Origin: Syntrophomonadaceae bacterium
GTDB taxonomy: Bacteria > Bacillota > Dethiobacteria > DTU022
Assembly (NCBI GenBank): GCA_003564055.1
Contig: PWSG01000230.1
Location: 1 to 7,563 of the forward strand
Reading direction: 5' to 3'
Length of the DNA stretch: 7,563 bases
The first letter of the stretch is position 1; each line of letters starts with the position of its first letter. The notes beneath the pieces are model-generated. The model did no database searches, was not told where the DNA came from, and worked only from the letters and a program-made list of their open reading frames with translations. Positions 1 to 6,443 of the stretch are shown in pieces. The position numbers and the translations under genes are program-made.

Positions 1-3
1 ATG

Positions 4-48
4 AAATTTGAGGGTAATTAACTTTTCCGCTTTTTAACCCCAAATTTT
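4..48 (+). terminator. Imperfect inverted repeat, possible terminator of an upstream gene
   Basis: Bases 4-10 (AAATTTG) can pair with 41-47, and after a one-base bulge at 11, bases 12-15 (GGGT) pair with 37-40. This gives about 11 pairs around a loop of about 21 nt that could partly close further (19-21 with 34-36). Four T residues end the 3' arm at 45-48. The stem is AT-rich and the loop is long, so this is not a classic Rho-independent terminator. It could end a transcript entering from the left, since a frame-1 stop lies at 19-21. This is inference from base pairing only. Confidence 0.25.
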
Positions 49-84
49 GAAACCTAAAATGTCATTCAGGCTTCAATAAAGATT

Positions 85-113
85 TTGCTTGGATGCTGGT
101 TATTTCATAAAAA
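85..113 (+). promoter_or_regulatory. Weak candidate sigma-A promoter for aroB and the genes behind it
   Basis: TTGCTT at 85-90 and TAAAAA at 108-113 are separated by exactly 17 bp, the ideal spacing for a housekeeping promoter. The -35 box matches TTGACA at three positions and the -10 box matches TATAAT at four, so the match is modest in an AT-rich stretch where chance hits are common. Transcription would start near 120, leaving a leader of about 40 nt before the aroB start. The only other untranslated stretch of comparable size in the window is 6315-6443. Confidence 0.25.
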
Positions 114-161
114 AACTAATGGTTTCGTTTCCAAACGGGAAAACTGTAAGGAGGTGGTTTA

Positions 162-1271
162 ATGGCCGGGTATGAAATAAAAGTTAAGTCGAAGGATTTT
201 ACCTACAGGGTGTTAATTGAAGAAGGGCTTCTTTCGGGGCTGGGTAAAACGGTGCGTTTGCTTCTGCCCTCGAGCAAGGCCCTGCTTGTCAGCGATTCAA
301 CTGTTTTTTCTCTCTATGGTGAACGGGTATTAAAAGCGCTGAAATCAGAAAAATGGCAGGTAAGCATATGCCGGGTTCAGCCAGGTGAAAAATCTAAAAC
401 GCTTACCAGTGTATCTAAACTTTATAATGCCGCTGTAAAAGCTGGTCTTGATCGTAATTCGCCGGTTATTGCCCTTGGCGGAGGTGTTGTCGGTGATTTA
501 GCCGGTTTTGCGGCATCAACCTTTATGCGCGGAGTGCCCCTGGTCATGGTTCCAACTTCACTTTTGGCCCAGGTTGACAGCAGTGTGGGAGGTAAAGTTG
601 CGGTCAATCATCCTCGAGGCAAAAACCTGATCGGCTCATTTTATCCTCCCCGCCTGGTTGTTATTGATCCGCTGGTTCTAAATACTCTTCCCGCACGGCA
701 GCTGCAGGCTGGACTGGCAGAAGTTATCAAGTATGGCATTATCGAAAATAAAGATTTTTTCTTATGGCTTGAAGAAAATATTGGTTACCTGCTTTCCGGA
801 GAAAACGTTTTTCTGGTCGAGGCTATTTCCGAATCTGTCCGGGCCAAGGCAAGAGTTGTCCAGGCAGACGAATACGAGAAGGATTACCGCAGAATTCTTA
901 ACTTTGGCCACACCATAGGTCATGCCCTTGAAGCGGCAACTGACTACAGCTACTACCTTCACGGCGAAGCAGTTCTTTGCGGCATGCTGCTTGCGGTAGA
1001 AATATCACTTCGGCAAAACATACTGGATCTAAATGCAGCCAGGCGGATTAAAACCATGCTGGCAAAGTGCGGTCTAAAAAGGCCGCCGACCGGTCTGACA
1101 GCGCAAAAAATAATCGATAGATTAAAGCAGGATAAGAAACGCCGTGAAGCTGACTTCATTTTTGTCTTGCCATCTGCCATCGGTTCTGCTACTATAGTTC
1201 CGGTTAATGATCTGAATTTGCTTAAAAATGTCATAGAATTATTGTGGTTTGAAGATTGGGGAGTGGTCTAA
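162..1271 (+). CDS. aroB: 3-dehydroquinate synthase
   Basis: AroB converts DAHP to 3-dehydroquinate, the second step of the shikimate pathway, in the cytoplasm using NAD+ and a divalent metal. The 369-residue product has the usual length and the family motifs in order: PGEKSK (74-79), the NAD-binding stretch GGGVVGD (106-112), PTSLLAQVDSSVGGK (131-145), NLIGSFYPP (155-163), AEVIKYG (186-192), NFGHTIGHALE (247-257) and HGEAV (267-271). By family knowledge the metal ligands are E187, H250 and H267, all present. The DKK near residue 324 fits the conserved basic patch. The ATG follows an excellent SD, AAGGAGGTG at 148-156. The C-terminal codons contain the SD for secD, and the stop abuts the secD start, so the two genes should be translationally coupled. 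Identification is secure; the unusual part is the neighbourhood, since aroB normally sits with other aro genes. Confidence 0.97.
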   Translation: MAGYEIKVKSKDFTYRVLIEEGLLSGLGKTVRLLLPSSKALLVSDSTVFSLYGERVLKALKSEKWQVSICRVQPGEKSKTLTSVSKLYNAAVKAGLDRNSPVIALGGGVVGDLAGFAASTFMRGVPLVMVPTSLLAQVDSSVGGKVAVNHPRGKNLIGSFYPPRLVVIDPLVLNTLPARQLQAGLAEVIKYGIIENKDFFLWLEENIGYLLSGENVFLVEAISESVRAKARVVQADEYEKDYRRILNFGHTIGHALEAATDYSYYLHGEAVLCGMLLAVEISLRQNILDLNAARRIKTMLAKCGLKRPPTGLTAQKIIDRLKQDKKRREADFIFVLPSAIGSATIVPVNDLNLLKNVIELLWFEDWGVV

Positions 1272-1274
1272 TTG
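1258..1274 (+). promoter_or_regulatory. SD plus TTG start of secD, inside and abutting the aroB end
   Basis: GGGGAG at 1258-1263 lies 8 nt before TTG 1272-1274, and that TTG immediately follows the aroB stop at 1269-1271. No ATG lies close downstream in the secD frame before the first membrane segment is consumed, so the TTG is the start that preserves the full N-terminal segment. Terminating aroB ribosomes would land on this start, which suggests coupled translation. Confidence 0.7.
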
Positions 1275-2510
1275 AGTGCAGCATTGAAACCGGGTCGTAT
1301 TTTTATTCTTTTTGCCATCTGCCTGTTGATTATTGCTTCAGGTTATTATGCATTTCAAAATGCGGCCGACCGGGAAGATGGGATCAAGCGCGGCCTTGAT
1401 ATCGCAGGAGGACTTTACGTTCTCATGGAAGCGGTAGAAACCGAGGACCGTGCGGTAGATCAGGATACTATAGAGCGGGCAATTGCCATTATACGGATGC
1501 GTGTAGACGAACTGGGTGTTGCCGAGCCGGTTATAGCGGCCCAGGGTGATAACAGGATTCGTGTCGAACTGCCTGACCTGGAAGATGTCCAGCAGGCAAG
1601 GGATATTATCGGTAGAACGGCCATGTTGATTTTTATCGGGCCCGATGGAGAAGAAGTTGTTACCGGGGCCAACCTGGTTGATGCCAGGGCCGAAAGAGCA
1701 CCTGAACACAGCCCGTATCCATTTGTCAGTATCGAATTTGATAGCGAAGGAGCCAGGCTTTTTGCCACTGCTACCGCGCAATTTATTAAACAGCCCATTG
1801 CAATCGTTTTAGACGATGAAGTTATTTCCCAGCCAGTGGTCCAGGATGTTATTTCAGATGGAAGGGCAACTATTACCGGTAATTTCGACTTTGATGAAGC
1901 TGCTGAGCTGGCCCTGCTTTTGCGCAGTGGTGCTTTACCCGTTGAGCTCCGTGAATTGGAATCGCGCATGATTGGACCGACCCTGGGACAGCGCACTGAA
2001 GAAATTGCCGTTTATGCGGCAGGCATCGGGTTGGCCCTGGTTCTGCTATTTATGATCATTTTCTACAGGGCGGCAGGAGTTATTGCCGGTGTTGCACTCA
2101 TATTTTACATGTCCCTGGTTTTATGGGCCCTTACATACCTGCCCACAACCCTTACCCTGCCGGGAATTGCCGGTTTGATTCTTTCCATTGGTATGGCAGT
2201 CGATGCCAATGTCATCATCTTTGAAAGAATAAAGGATGAACTGCGTTCGGGCAGAACTCCGCGCAGCGCTATGGAAGGTGGTTTTCAGCGTGCATTTCGT
2301 GCCATTATTGATGCCAATGTAACCACCTTAATTGTTACCATAGTGCTTTTCAGCCTGGCCAGCGGTCCGGTCAGGGGTTTTGCGGTAACCCTTTTCATCG
2401 GAATTATTTGCAGCATGTTTACAGCAATAGTCCTGACCCGTTTGCTTATGCGCCTTGCCTTTAGAGCCGGCCTGTTCAAGAGCGGAGTTTATGTGGGGGT
2501 GAGACTATAA
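1272..2510 (+). CDS. secD: Protein translocase subunit SecD
   Basis: SecD partners SecF in a membrane complex that uses the proton gradient to help SecYEG finish protein export. The 412-residue product has TM1 at about 9-28, a large extracytoplasmic region (about 30-245), and five more membrane segments (about 247-264, 268-287, 297-317, 350-364, 369-391). Family landmarks are GLDIAGG (41-47, a variant of the usual GLDLQGG), IAIVLDDEVISQP (176-188), LLLRSGALPVEL (215-226), IGPTLG (234-239) and GMAVDANVIIFERI (307-320). D311 aligns with the TM4 aspartate implicated in proton transport in this family. The length fits the compact SecD of Firmicutes and is shorter than the E. coli form, about 615 residues. 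It starts at TTG directly after aroB and its stop shares one base with the secF ATG. Sure of family. Confidence 0.95.
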   Translation: MSAALKPGRIFILFAICLLIIASGYYAFQNAADREDGIKRGLDIAGGLYVLMEAVETEDRAVDQDTIERAIAIIRMRVDELGVAEPVIAAQGDNRIRVELPDLEDVQQARDIIGRTAMLIFIGPDGEEVVTGANLVDARAERAPEHSPYPFVSIEFDSEGARLFATATAQFIKQPIAIVLDDEVISQPVVQDVISDGRATITGNFDFDEAAELALLLRSGALPVELRELESRMIGPTLGQRTEEIAVYAAGIGLALVLLFMIIFYRAAGVIAGVALIFYMSLVLWALTYLPTTLTLPGIAGLILSIGMAVDANVIIFERIKDELRSGRTPRSAMEGGFQRAFRAIIDANVTTLIVTIVLFSLASGPVRGFAVTLFIGIICSMFTAIVLTRLLMRLAFRAGLFKSGVYVGVRL

Positions 2511-3433
2511 TGATTAATTTTATCGGTAACCGCCGTAAAGCATATTTTTTATCAGCAGTACTGGTTATTGCCGGGTTTTTGTCGCTGGTTATTTTTGGTC
2601 TAAACCTGGGTATTGATTTTACCGGCGGAACTGTACTGCACTTAAACCTCGGGGAAGACTTTACCATGGCTGAGGTCCAGGAGGTAGCTGCTCCTTTTGA
2701 AGAATTGGAAGGTGCGGCAATACAGGTTGTGCAGAGCAGAGACTTAAGTGGTGAACTTGCTGATGAAGGATTGGTAATTAAGGCCTCTTATATTGAAGAG
2801 GAGCGGCGCGATATGATCTTAAGCGCCTTCAGGGATCGCTGGCCCGCCCTGGACCCCGCAGATTTACGGATTGAAAGTGTCGGTCCCGTAATTGGAGGGG
2901 AACTGGCCCGTCAGGCATTTTTGTCTTTGGTCGTGGCAGTCATCCTCATGGTAGCATATATCACTTTCCGTTTCGAATTCAGGTTTGCTGTGGCTACCAT
3001 CGCTGCCCTGCTGCATAATATTATTATTGTAATCGGCATATTTTCTATACTGCAGCTGGAAATTAATGTGCCCTTTGTCGCGGCAATACTAACTGTATTT
3101 GGCTATTCCGTTAATGATACTATCGTTATCTTTGATCGGATCCGCGAAAACATCAAGCACCAGAAGCAGAGCAACTTTTCCAAGGTGGTAAACGAAAGCA
3201 TAAATCAAAACCTGGTCCGTTCAATTAATACTTCGGTGACTACCCTGCTTGTTCTGACTGCCCTGTTGTTTGGTTTTCATTACTTCATTGGCAGTCTGGA
3301 TCTGGTTGTTTTTGTGGTTGCCCTGATCCTCGGTGTTATAGTGGGCACGTATTCTTCTATATTTGTAGCAAGCCCCCTGTGGCTTAATCTCCAGGAAGTT
3401 AATTTTAGCAGCAAGCGTCGCCGGGCGGCATAG
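2510..3433 (+). CDS. secF: Protein translocase subunit SecF
   Basis: SecF is the second half of the SecDF proton-coupled export motor. The 307-residue product, the usual length, has TM1 at about 11-30, the signature GIDFTGGT (34-41), an extracytoplasmic domain to about 122, then SVGPVIGGEL (123-132) and five membrane segments (about 135-153, 159-178, 186-206, 242-260, 264-287). The TM4 motif GYSVNDTIVIFDRIREN (198-214) is intact; D203 matches the functional aspartate of E. coli SecF. Conserved GTYSSIF lies at 279-285. One deviation is H169-N170 at the end of TM3, where the family usually reads His-Asp. The start ATG overlaps the secD stop by one base (TAATG), with GGGGGTGAG at 2495-2503 as SD, implying coupled synthesis with SecD. 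The basic C-terminus (KRRRAA) should be cytoplasmic. Confidence 0.95.
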   Translation: MINFIGNRRKAYFLSAVLVIAGFLSLVIFGLNLGIDFTGGTVLHLNLGEDFTMAEVQEVAAPFEELEGAAIQVVQSRDLSGELADEGLVIKASYIEEERRDMILSAFRDRWPALDPADLRIESVGPVIGGELARQAFLSLVVAVILMVAYITFRFEFRFAVATIAALLHNIIIVIGIFSILQLEINVPFVAAILTVFGYSVNDTIVIFDRIRENIKHQKQSNFSKVVNESINQNLVRSINTSVTTLLVLTALLFGFHYFIGSLDLVVFVVALILGVIVGTYSSIFVASPLWLNLQEVNFSSKRRRAA

Positions 3434-3447
3434 TATAATAGTATGCG

Positions 3448-3463
3448 AGGAGGTAAACCAATG
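3448..3463 (+). promoter_or_regulatory. Strong SD fixing the start of the LapA-domain gene at 3461
   Basis: AGGAGGT at 3448-3454 lies 6 nt before the ATG at 3461-3463. An in-frame ATG at 3443 would lie upstream of this SD, has none of its own, and would add six residues ahead of the hydrophobic N-terminus. The later ATG is therefore preferred. Confidence 0.85.
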
Positions 3464-3901
3464 GGATCTTTTTACCTGATTTTGGCCCTGGTTTTTAGCT
3501 TGATTATAGCCATAGTTGCTTTGGCTAATAACGAACCGGTAACTGTCAGTTATATTTTTGGGCGGGCTGAAGTTTCGCTTATCCTGCTGATCCTTGGTTC
3601 TGCTTTTGTAGGTGCTCTCGTGATGGGTTTTTTTGCTATTTTCCGCAGTATCCGCAGTGCTTTTTCCTTTAGAGAAATGAGGCGAAAGAATGAAGATCTC
3701 CAAAAACAGGTTAAAGCACTGGAAGAAGAAAAGATTTTCCTTGAGGCCGAGTTAAACAAAGCTGTATCCGTGCCAGAAGAAGAAAAAGAAGATCTAAAAG
3801 AAACGGTGCAAGATGAAAACCTGCAGGCAGAAACTCAGCCGGAAGAAACAGCAGATGTTCAAAAAGAAACGAAAGAGGAACCGGATGAGCCTGAGCGATA
3901 A
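3461..3901 (+). CDS. LapA-domain (DUF1049/YrvD-like) small membrane protein with acidic coiled-coil tail
   Basis: The 146-residue product has a hydrophobic N-terminus (TM1 about 4-24), the short polar link NNEPVTVSY (about 24-32), and TM2 at about 38-60, a two-helix hairpin typical of the LapA/DUF1049 family. After a basic stretch (RSIRSAFSFREMRRK) comes a heptad-like coiled coil (about 70-98), then a low-complexity Glu/Lys/Gln/Pro tail to the end. The family is poorly defined biochemically. The E. coli member LapA sits beside LapB, which controls LPS synthesis, but this relative is more like B. subtilis YrvD, which also neighbours recJ. No LapB/TPR partner is visible here. I infer an inner-membrane protein with both ends cytoplasmic. 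The gene lies 27 bp after secF, and its last 17 bases overlap recJ in another frame. Family call is good; molecular role is unknown. Confidence 0.82.
   Translation: MGSFYLILALVFSLIIAIVALANNEPVTVSYIFGRAEVSLILLILGSAFVGALVMGFFAIFRSIRSAFSFREMRRKNEDLQKQVKALEEEKIFLEAELNKAVSVPEEEKEDLKETVQDENLQAETQPEETADVQKETKEEPDEPER
3874..3887 (+). promoter_or_regulatory. SD and ATG choosing the recJ start inside the preceding gene
   Basis: AGAGGAA at 3874-3880 precedes ATG 3885-3887 with about 6 nt between GAGG and the start. A longer in-frame ATG at 3813 would add 24 Lys/Arg/Gln-rich residues that are merely the other-frame reading of the LapA-domain tail and do not resemble a RecJ N-terminus. I therefore place the start at 3885. 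Confidence 0.8.
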
Positions 3902-6314
3902 AAATTGGGTTTGGCCCCAATCCGATCGCAATTGCAGTTTTGAATTAGCAAAAAAATTAAATGTTCCTCATGCCCTGGCCCGGTTGCTGCTTAGCCGAGG
4001 GATGGAAGACTTTAGGCTGGCCGGGGCTTTTTTATGCCCTTCAATCGATCAACTGCATTCACCCTGGCTAATGCTCGGAATGGACCGGGCAGTTACCAGG
4101 CTGCTTAATGCTGTCGAAGAGAGGGAAAAAATTATTATATACGGTGATTACGACGCAGACGGTATTGCTGCCTCGGTTATTCTCGTTGAAGCGCTGCAGC
4201 AGCTTGGCGGCGAGGTCGACTTTTTTCTGCCCAGCCGCTTTGAAGAGGGCTACGGTTTACATGTTGAGCCATTAAGGCAGTTTAAGGATAGCGGAGGTTC
4301 GCTTGTCGTTACTGTCGACTGCGGAATCAATGCTTTTGAAGAAGCAGTTTCTGCTTCGAAAATAGGTCTTGACTTAATAATCACTGATCATCACCAGCCT
4401 TTTGCAGATGTGCCCGAAGCAAAAGCGGTAATCAATCCGCTGCAAAAAGGATGTTCTTATCCTTTTAAAGAATTGTCGGGAGCCGGCATTGCTTTTAAAC
4501 TTGCTGTTGCCCTGATGGACAAAGCAGGCAGTCAATTTCCCTCGCAGTTATTAGATTTGGCTGCCCTTGGCACAGCTGCCGATGTCGTTCCTCTGCTTGG
4601 TGAAAACAGAATTATTGTATCATCAGGCCTGGAAAAAATTCGCGGCCTTGGGCGTCCCGGTTTTAAAGCCCTTGCTCATGCTGTTTCTCTTGATAAAGGA
4701 CGCATTAACAGTACTGCACTTGCTTTTTTACTTGCACCGGCGGTTAATGCAGCCGGTCGTATGGGCGAAGCGTTGCCTGCGGCGCAGCTGCTGCTTGAAG
4801 GTGATGAAAAAAGGGCTGCAGAGCTGGCTGAGCATCTTCAAAAGGCTAACCAGCTGCGAAGGTTAACAGAACAAAAAATTTTGCTGGAGGCTGAAGCAGC
4901 TTCCCTTGAACTTCTTTCCAATAAGGAAACAAAAGTAATTACCCTGGCTTCTGAAAACTGGCATCACGGTGTTATAGGTATTGTTGCCTCTAGGCTGGTG
5001 GATAAATTCAACTGCCCGGTTGTCCTTATTGCCTGTGAAGAAGGCACCGGACGCGGTTCCGCTCGCAGTATCGAGGGTTTTGACATTACAGCAGCCCTGG
5101 CTGACAGCGCTCCCCTGCTTAAACATTTCGGAGGACATGAGCATGCAGCTGGGTTTACAATCGAAGAAAGTAATATTGACCGGTTGCGCCGAAACATGAA
5201 TTCCTATGCCCGGGGCATAATTGATGAAAGCAGGGCAAAACCGGTTTTAAGCATTGACGTAGAACTGGACGCATCCGAGATAAATTTAGACCTGGCCGGA
5301 AACATAGAACAGCTGCAGCCTTTTGGTGCCGCAAACCCTGTTCCCCTTTTTGGCAGCCGGGACTGGGAAATTGCCTCCCTGCGCCTGGTTGGAGCAGATA
5401 AAAAGCATCTCAAGTTAGTTGTTAAAAAAGGAAAACAACTTCTTGAACCAATTATGTTTGCCGGAGCAGGCCTGGAAGCACAGCTGGAAAAAGGGCGCAG
5501 GGTTGACCTGGCTTTCAGGTTGAAAAATAGTTTTTATCGTGACCAGGAGAGATTGGAAGTTGAAGTAAAAGATTTAAGTTATAGTGAAATTTTATCAGGC
5601 GAACGGGTTGAGGCAGTTGATCTTCGAGGCAGCAAAAAACGCCTTGAAATTGCACAAGAGATACTCAGGCGGGAAAAAAGAGATGTTATTGTTTTCTCTG
5701 CCACGTTTTCGAGAGCAGGTAAAATTACAGAAAACACTTTAGCTTGCAAGCCTCCATCTATGATCACCAGCGGGGTTATGAATGGAGGCAGCGCAAATCT
5801 TCCTGGCGAAGCTGCAGCTTTGGTACTTTACGATTTTCCGCTTCATGAGAATATTATAGAGCAGATCTTTAAAAAAGGCCCTCAAAATGACAAACTCACA
5901 GTATATCTTCTTTATAACCAGAAAGATCAGGCCCTGAACACTCGGCTGATCGACATGTCCCTTCCTTCGGCAGAGATGCTGGAAACGATCATTGCTTTTC
6001 TGCTCACAAAAGCCTCCGAGGGATCTTTATCAGCCCTTCCGGAAGATGCCATCGGAGCTTTAAGTTTTAAGCCTGTTAAGACTTTCTGGGAGCGTGTTGA
6101 AACTATCCTGACTGAGATCAGCCTGCTAAAAAATGGGCGCCTTTCTGCAGACAGCACAGCAATTATGAAAAATTGGCCCGAATGTCTTGAACATTCGCCG
6201 ACCTATAGTTCCACCAGGGAACTTATAGAAAGCTGTGAGCGCTTTCAGAAGCTGCTTCTTGGCGGATCCCTTCAAGAAGTTACGGTCTTTTTCGATCATC
6301 TAAGCGACAGGTAA
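3885..6314 (+). CDS. recJ: Single-stranded-DNA-specific 5'-3' exonuclease RecJ
   Basis: RecJ degrades single-stranded DNA 5' to 3' in recombination, mismatch repair and fork processing. With the start at 3885 the product has 809 residues. The DHH phosphoesterase core shows YGDYDADG (86-93), VTVDCG with D145, TDHHQ (DHH at 168-170) and GTAADVV with D233, the expected metal-binding aspartates and histidines. NAAGRMG follows near 288. The DHHA1 region has NWHHGVIGIVASRL, GRGSARS and GGHEHAAGF (about 416-424). An OB-like domain follows with FGAANP near 480. From about 575 a further 230 residues match in layout the C-terminal domain of Firmicutes RecJ (VDLRGS, VIVFSATF, LVLYDFPL), absent from the shorter E. 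coli enzyme. It overlaps the previous gene by 17 bp, suggesting translational coupling. The reading frame is uninterrupted and the catalytic motifs are complete, so I expect an active enzyme. Confidence 0.96.
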   Translation: MSLSDKNWVWPQSDRNCSFELAKKLNVPHALARLLLSRGMEDFRLAGAFLCPSIDQLHSPWLMLGMDRAVTRLLNAVEEREKIIIYGDYDADGIAASVILVEALQQLGGEVDFFLPSRFEEGYGLHVEPLRQFKDSGGSLVVTVDCGINAFEEAVSASKIGLDLIITDHHQPFADVPEAKAVINPLQKGCSYPFKELSGAGIAFKLAVALMDKAGSQFPSQLLDLAALGTAADVVPLLGENRIIVSSGLEKIRGLGRPGFKALAHAVSLDKGRINSTALAFLLAPAVNAAGRMGEALPAAQLLLEGDEKRAAELAEHLQKANQLRRLTEQKILLEAEAASLELLSNKETKVITLASENWHHGVIGIVASRLVDKFNCPVVLIACEEGTGRGSARSIEGFDITAALADSAPLLKHFGGHEHAAGFTIEESNIDRLRRNMNSYARGIIDESRAKPVLSIDVELDASEINLDLAGNIEQLQPFGAANPVPLFGSRDWEIASLRLVGADKKHLKLVVKKGKQLLEPIMFAGAGLEAQLEKGRRVDLAFRLKNSFYRDQERLEVEVKDLSYSEILSGERVEAVDLRGSKKRLEIAQEILRREKRDVIVFSATFSRAGKITENTLACKPPSMITSGVMNGGSANLPGEAAALVLYDFPLHENIIEQIFKKGPQNDKLTVYLLYNQKDQALNTRLIDMSLPSAEMLETIIAFLLTKASEGSLSALPEDAIGALSFKPVKTFWERVETILTEISLLKNGRLSADSTAIMKNWPECLEHSPTYSSTRELIESCERFQKLLLGGSLQEVTVFFDHLSDR

Positions 6315-6320
6315 TGAATT

Positions 6321-6345
6321 GCTGTAGAAATAACAGCCATTTTTT
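6321..6345 (+). terminator. Weak Rho-independent terminator candidate after recJ
   Basis: GCTGT (6321-6325) pairs with ACAGC (6333-6337) around a 7-nt loop, and a run of six T residues follows at 6340-6345. It sits 7 nt past the recJ stop, the right place for a terminator. The stem is only five pairs, three of them GC, so termination would be partial at best and some read-through into rel is likely. Confidence 0.4.
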
Positions 6346-6383
6346 AGTATTATAGATATTGTCGAAACAGGTTGCCAACCGGA

Positions 6384-6439
6384 CAGGAAATTTATCTGTG
6401 CCTGGTTCCTGCCATACATGGGCAGCTTGGAGGAACTGG
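6384..6439 (+). promoter_or_regulatory. rel leader with two competing hairpins, one covering the SD
   Basis: The rel SD is GGAGGA at 6429-6434. Bases 6402-6410 can pair with 6431-6439 (nine pairs, two of them G-U), burying part of the SD; GCC 6411-6413 with GGC 6421-6423 could extend the fold inward. Alternatively, TTCCTG 6406-6411 can pair perfectly with CAGGAA at 6384-6389, which resembles the SD and would free it. The two folds exclude each other. This is seen in the sequence only as complementarity; regulation is inferred, and I recognise no known riboswitch class. The same spacer lacks a convincing promoter. Confidence 0.3.
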
Positions 6440-6443
6440 TAAT

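Noticed and set aside
1..21. Short frame ATG to TAA at the very left edge (six codons).
   Set aside because: It could be the last codons of an upstream gene or chance; nothing before base 1 is visible, so no CDS can be supported.
1460..1996. 178-codon open frame on the minus strand opposite secD.
   Set aside because: It is Ser/Ala/Ile-rich antisense to a conserved gene, with no recognisable motif; a typical shadow.
3434..3439. Perfect -10 hexamer TATAAT just after the secF stop.
   Set aside because: No -35-like hexamer lies 16-18 bp upstream (around 3411-3416 reads GCAAGC) and there is no extended -10 TG. It is probably chance, though a weak internal promoter for the LapA-domain gene is not excluded.
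3443..3460. Earlier ATG at 3443 for the LapA-domain gene.
   Set aside because: The strong SD lies after it, at 3448-3454, and fits ATG 3461 instead.
3813..3884. Longer RecJ start at ATG 3813.
   Set aside because: The extra 24 residues are the out-of-frame reading of the acidic tail of the previous gene and have a basic, unrelated composition; ATG 3885 has its own SD.
4567..4866. Open frame of 99 codons on + inside recJ.
   Set aside because: It is an alternate-frame shadow of the well-conserved RecJ coding sequence and resembles no family.
6359..6400. Promoter hexamer candidates TTGTCG (6359-6364) and TTGCCA (6372-6377) before rel.
   Set aside because: Neither has an acceptable -10 box at 16-18 bp spacing.
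6401..6440. T-box riboswitch in the rel leader.
   Set aside because: The characteristic T-box core (AGGGTGGNACCGCG) is absent and rel is not a tRNA-charging or amino acid gene.
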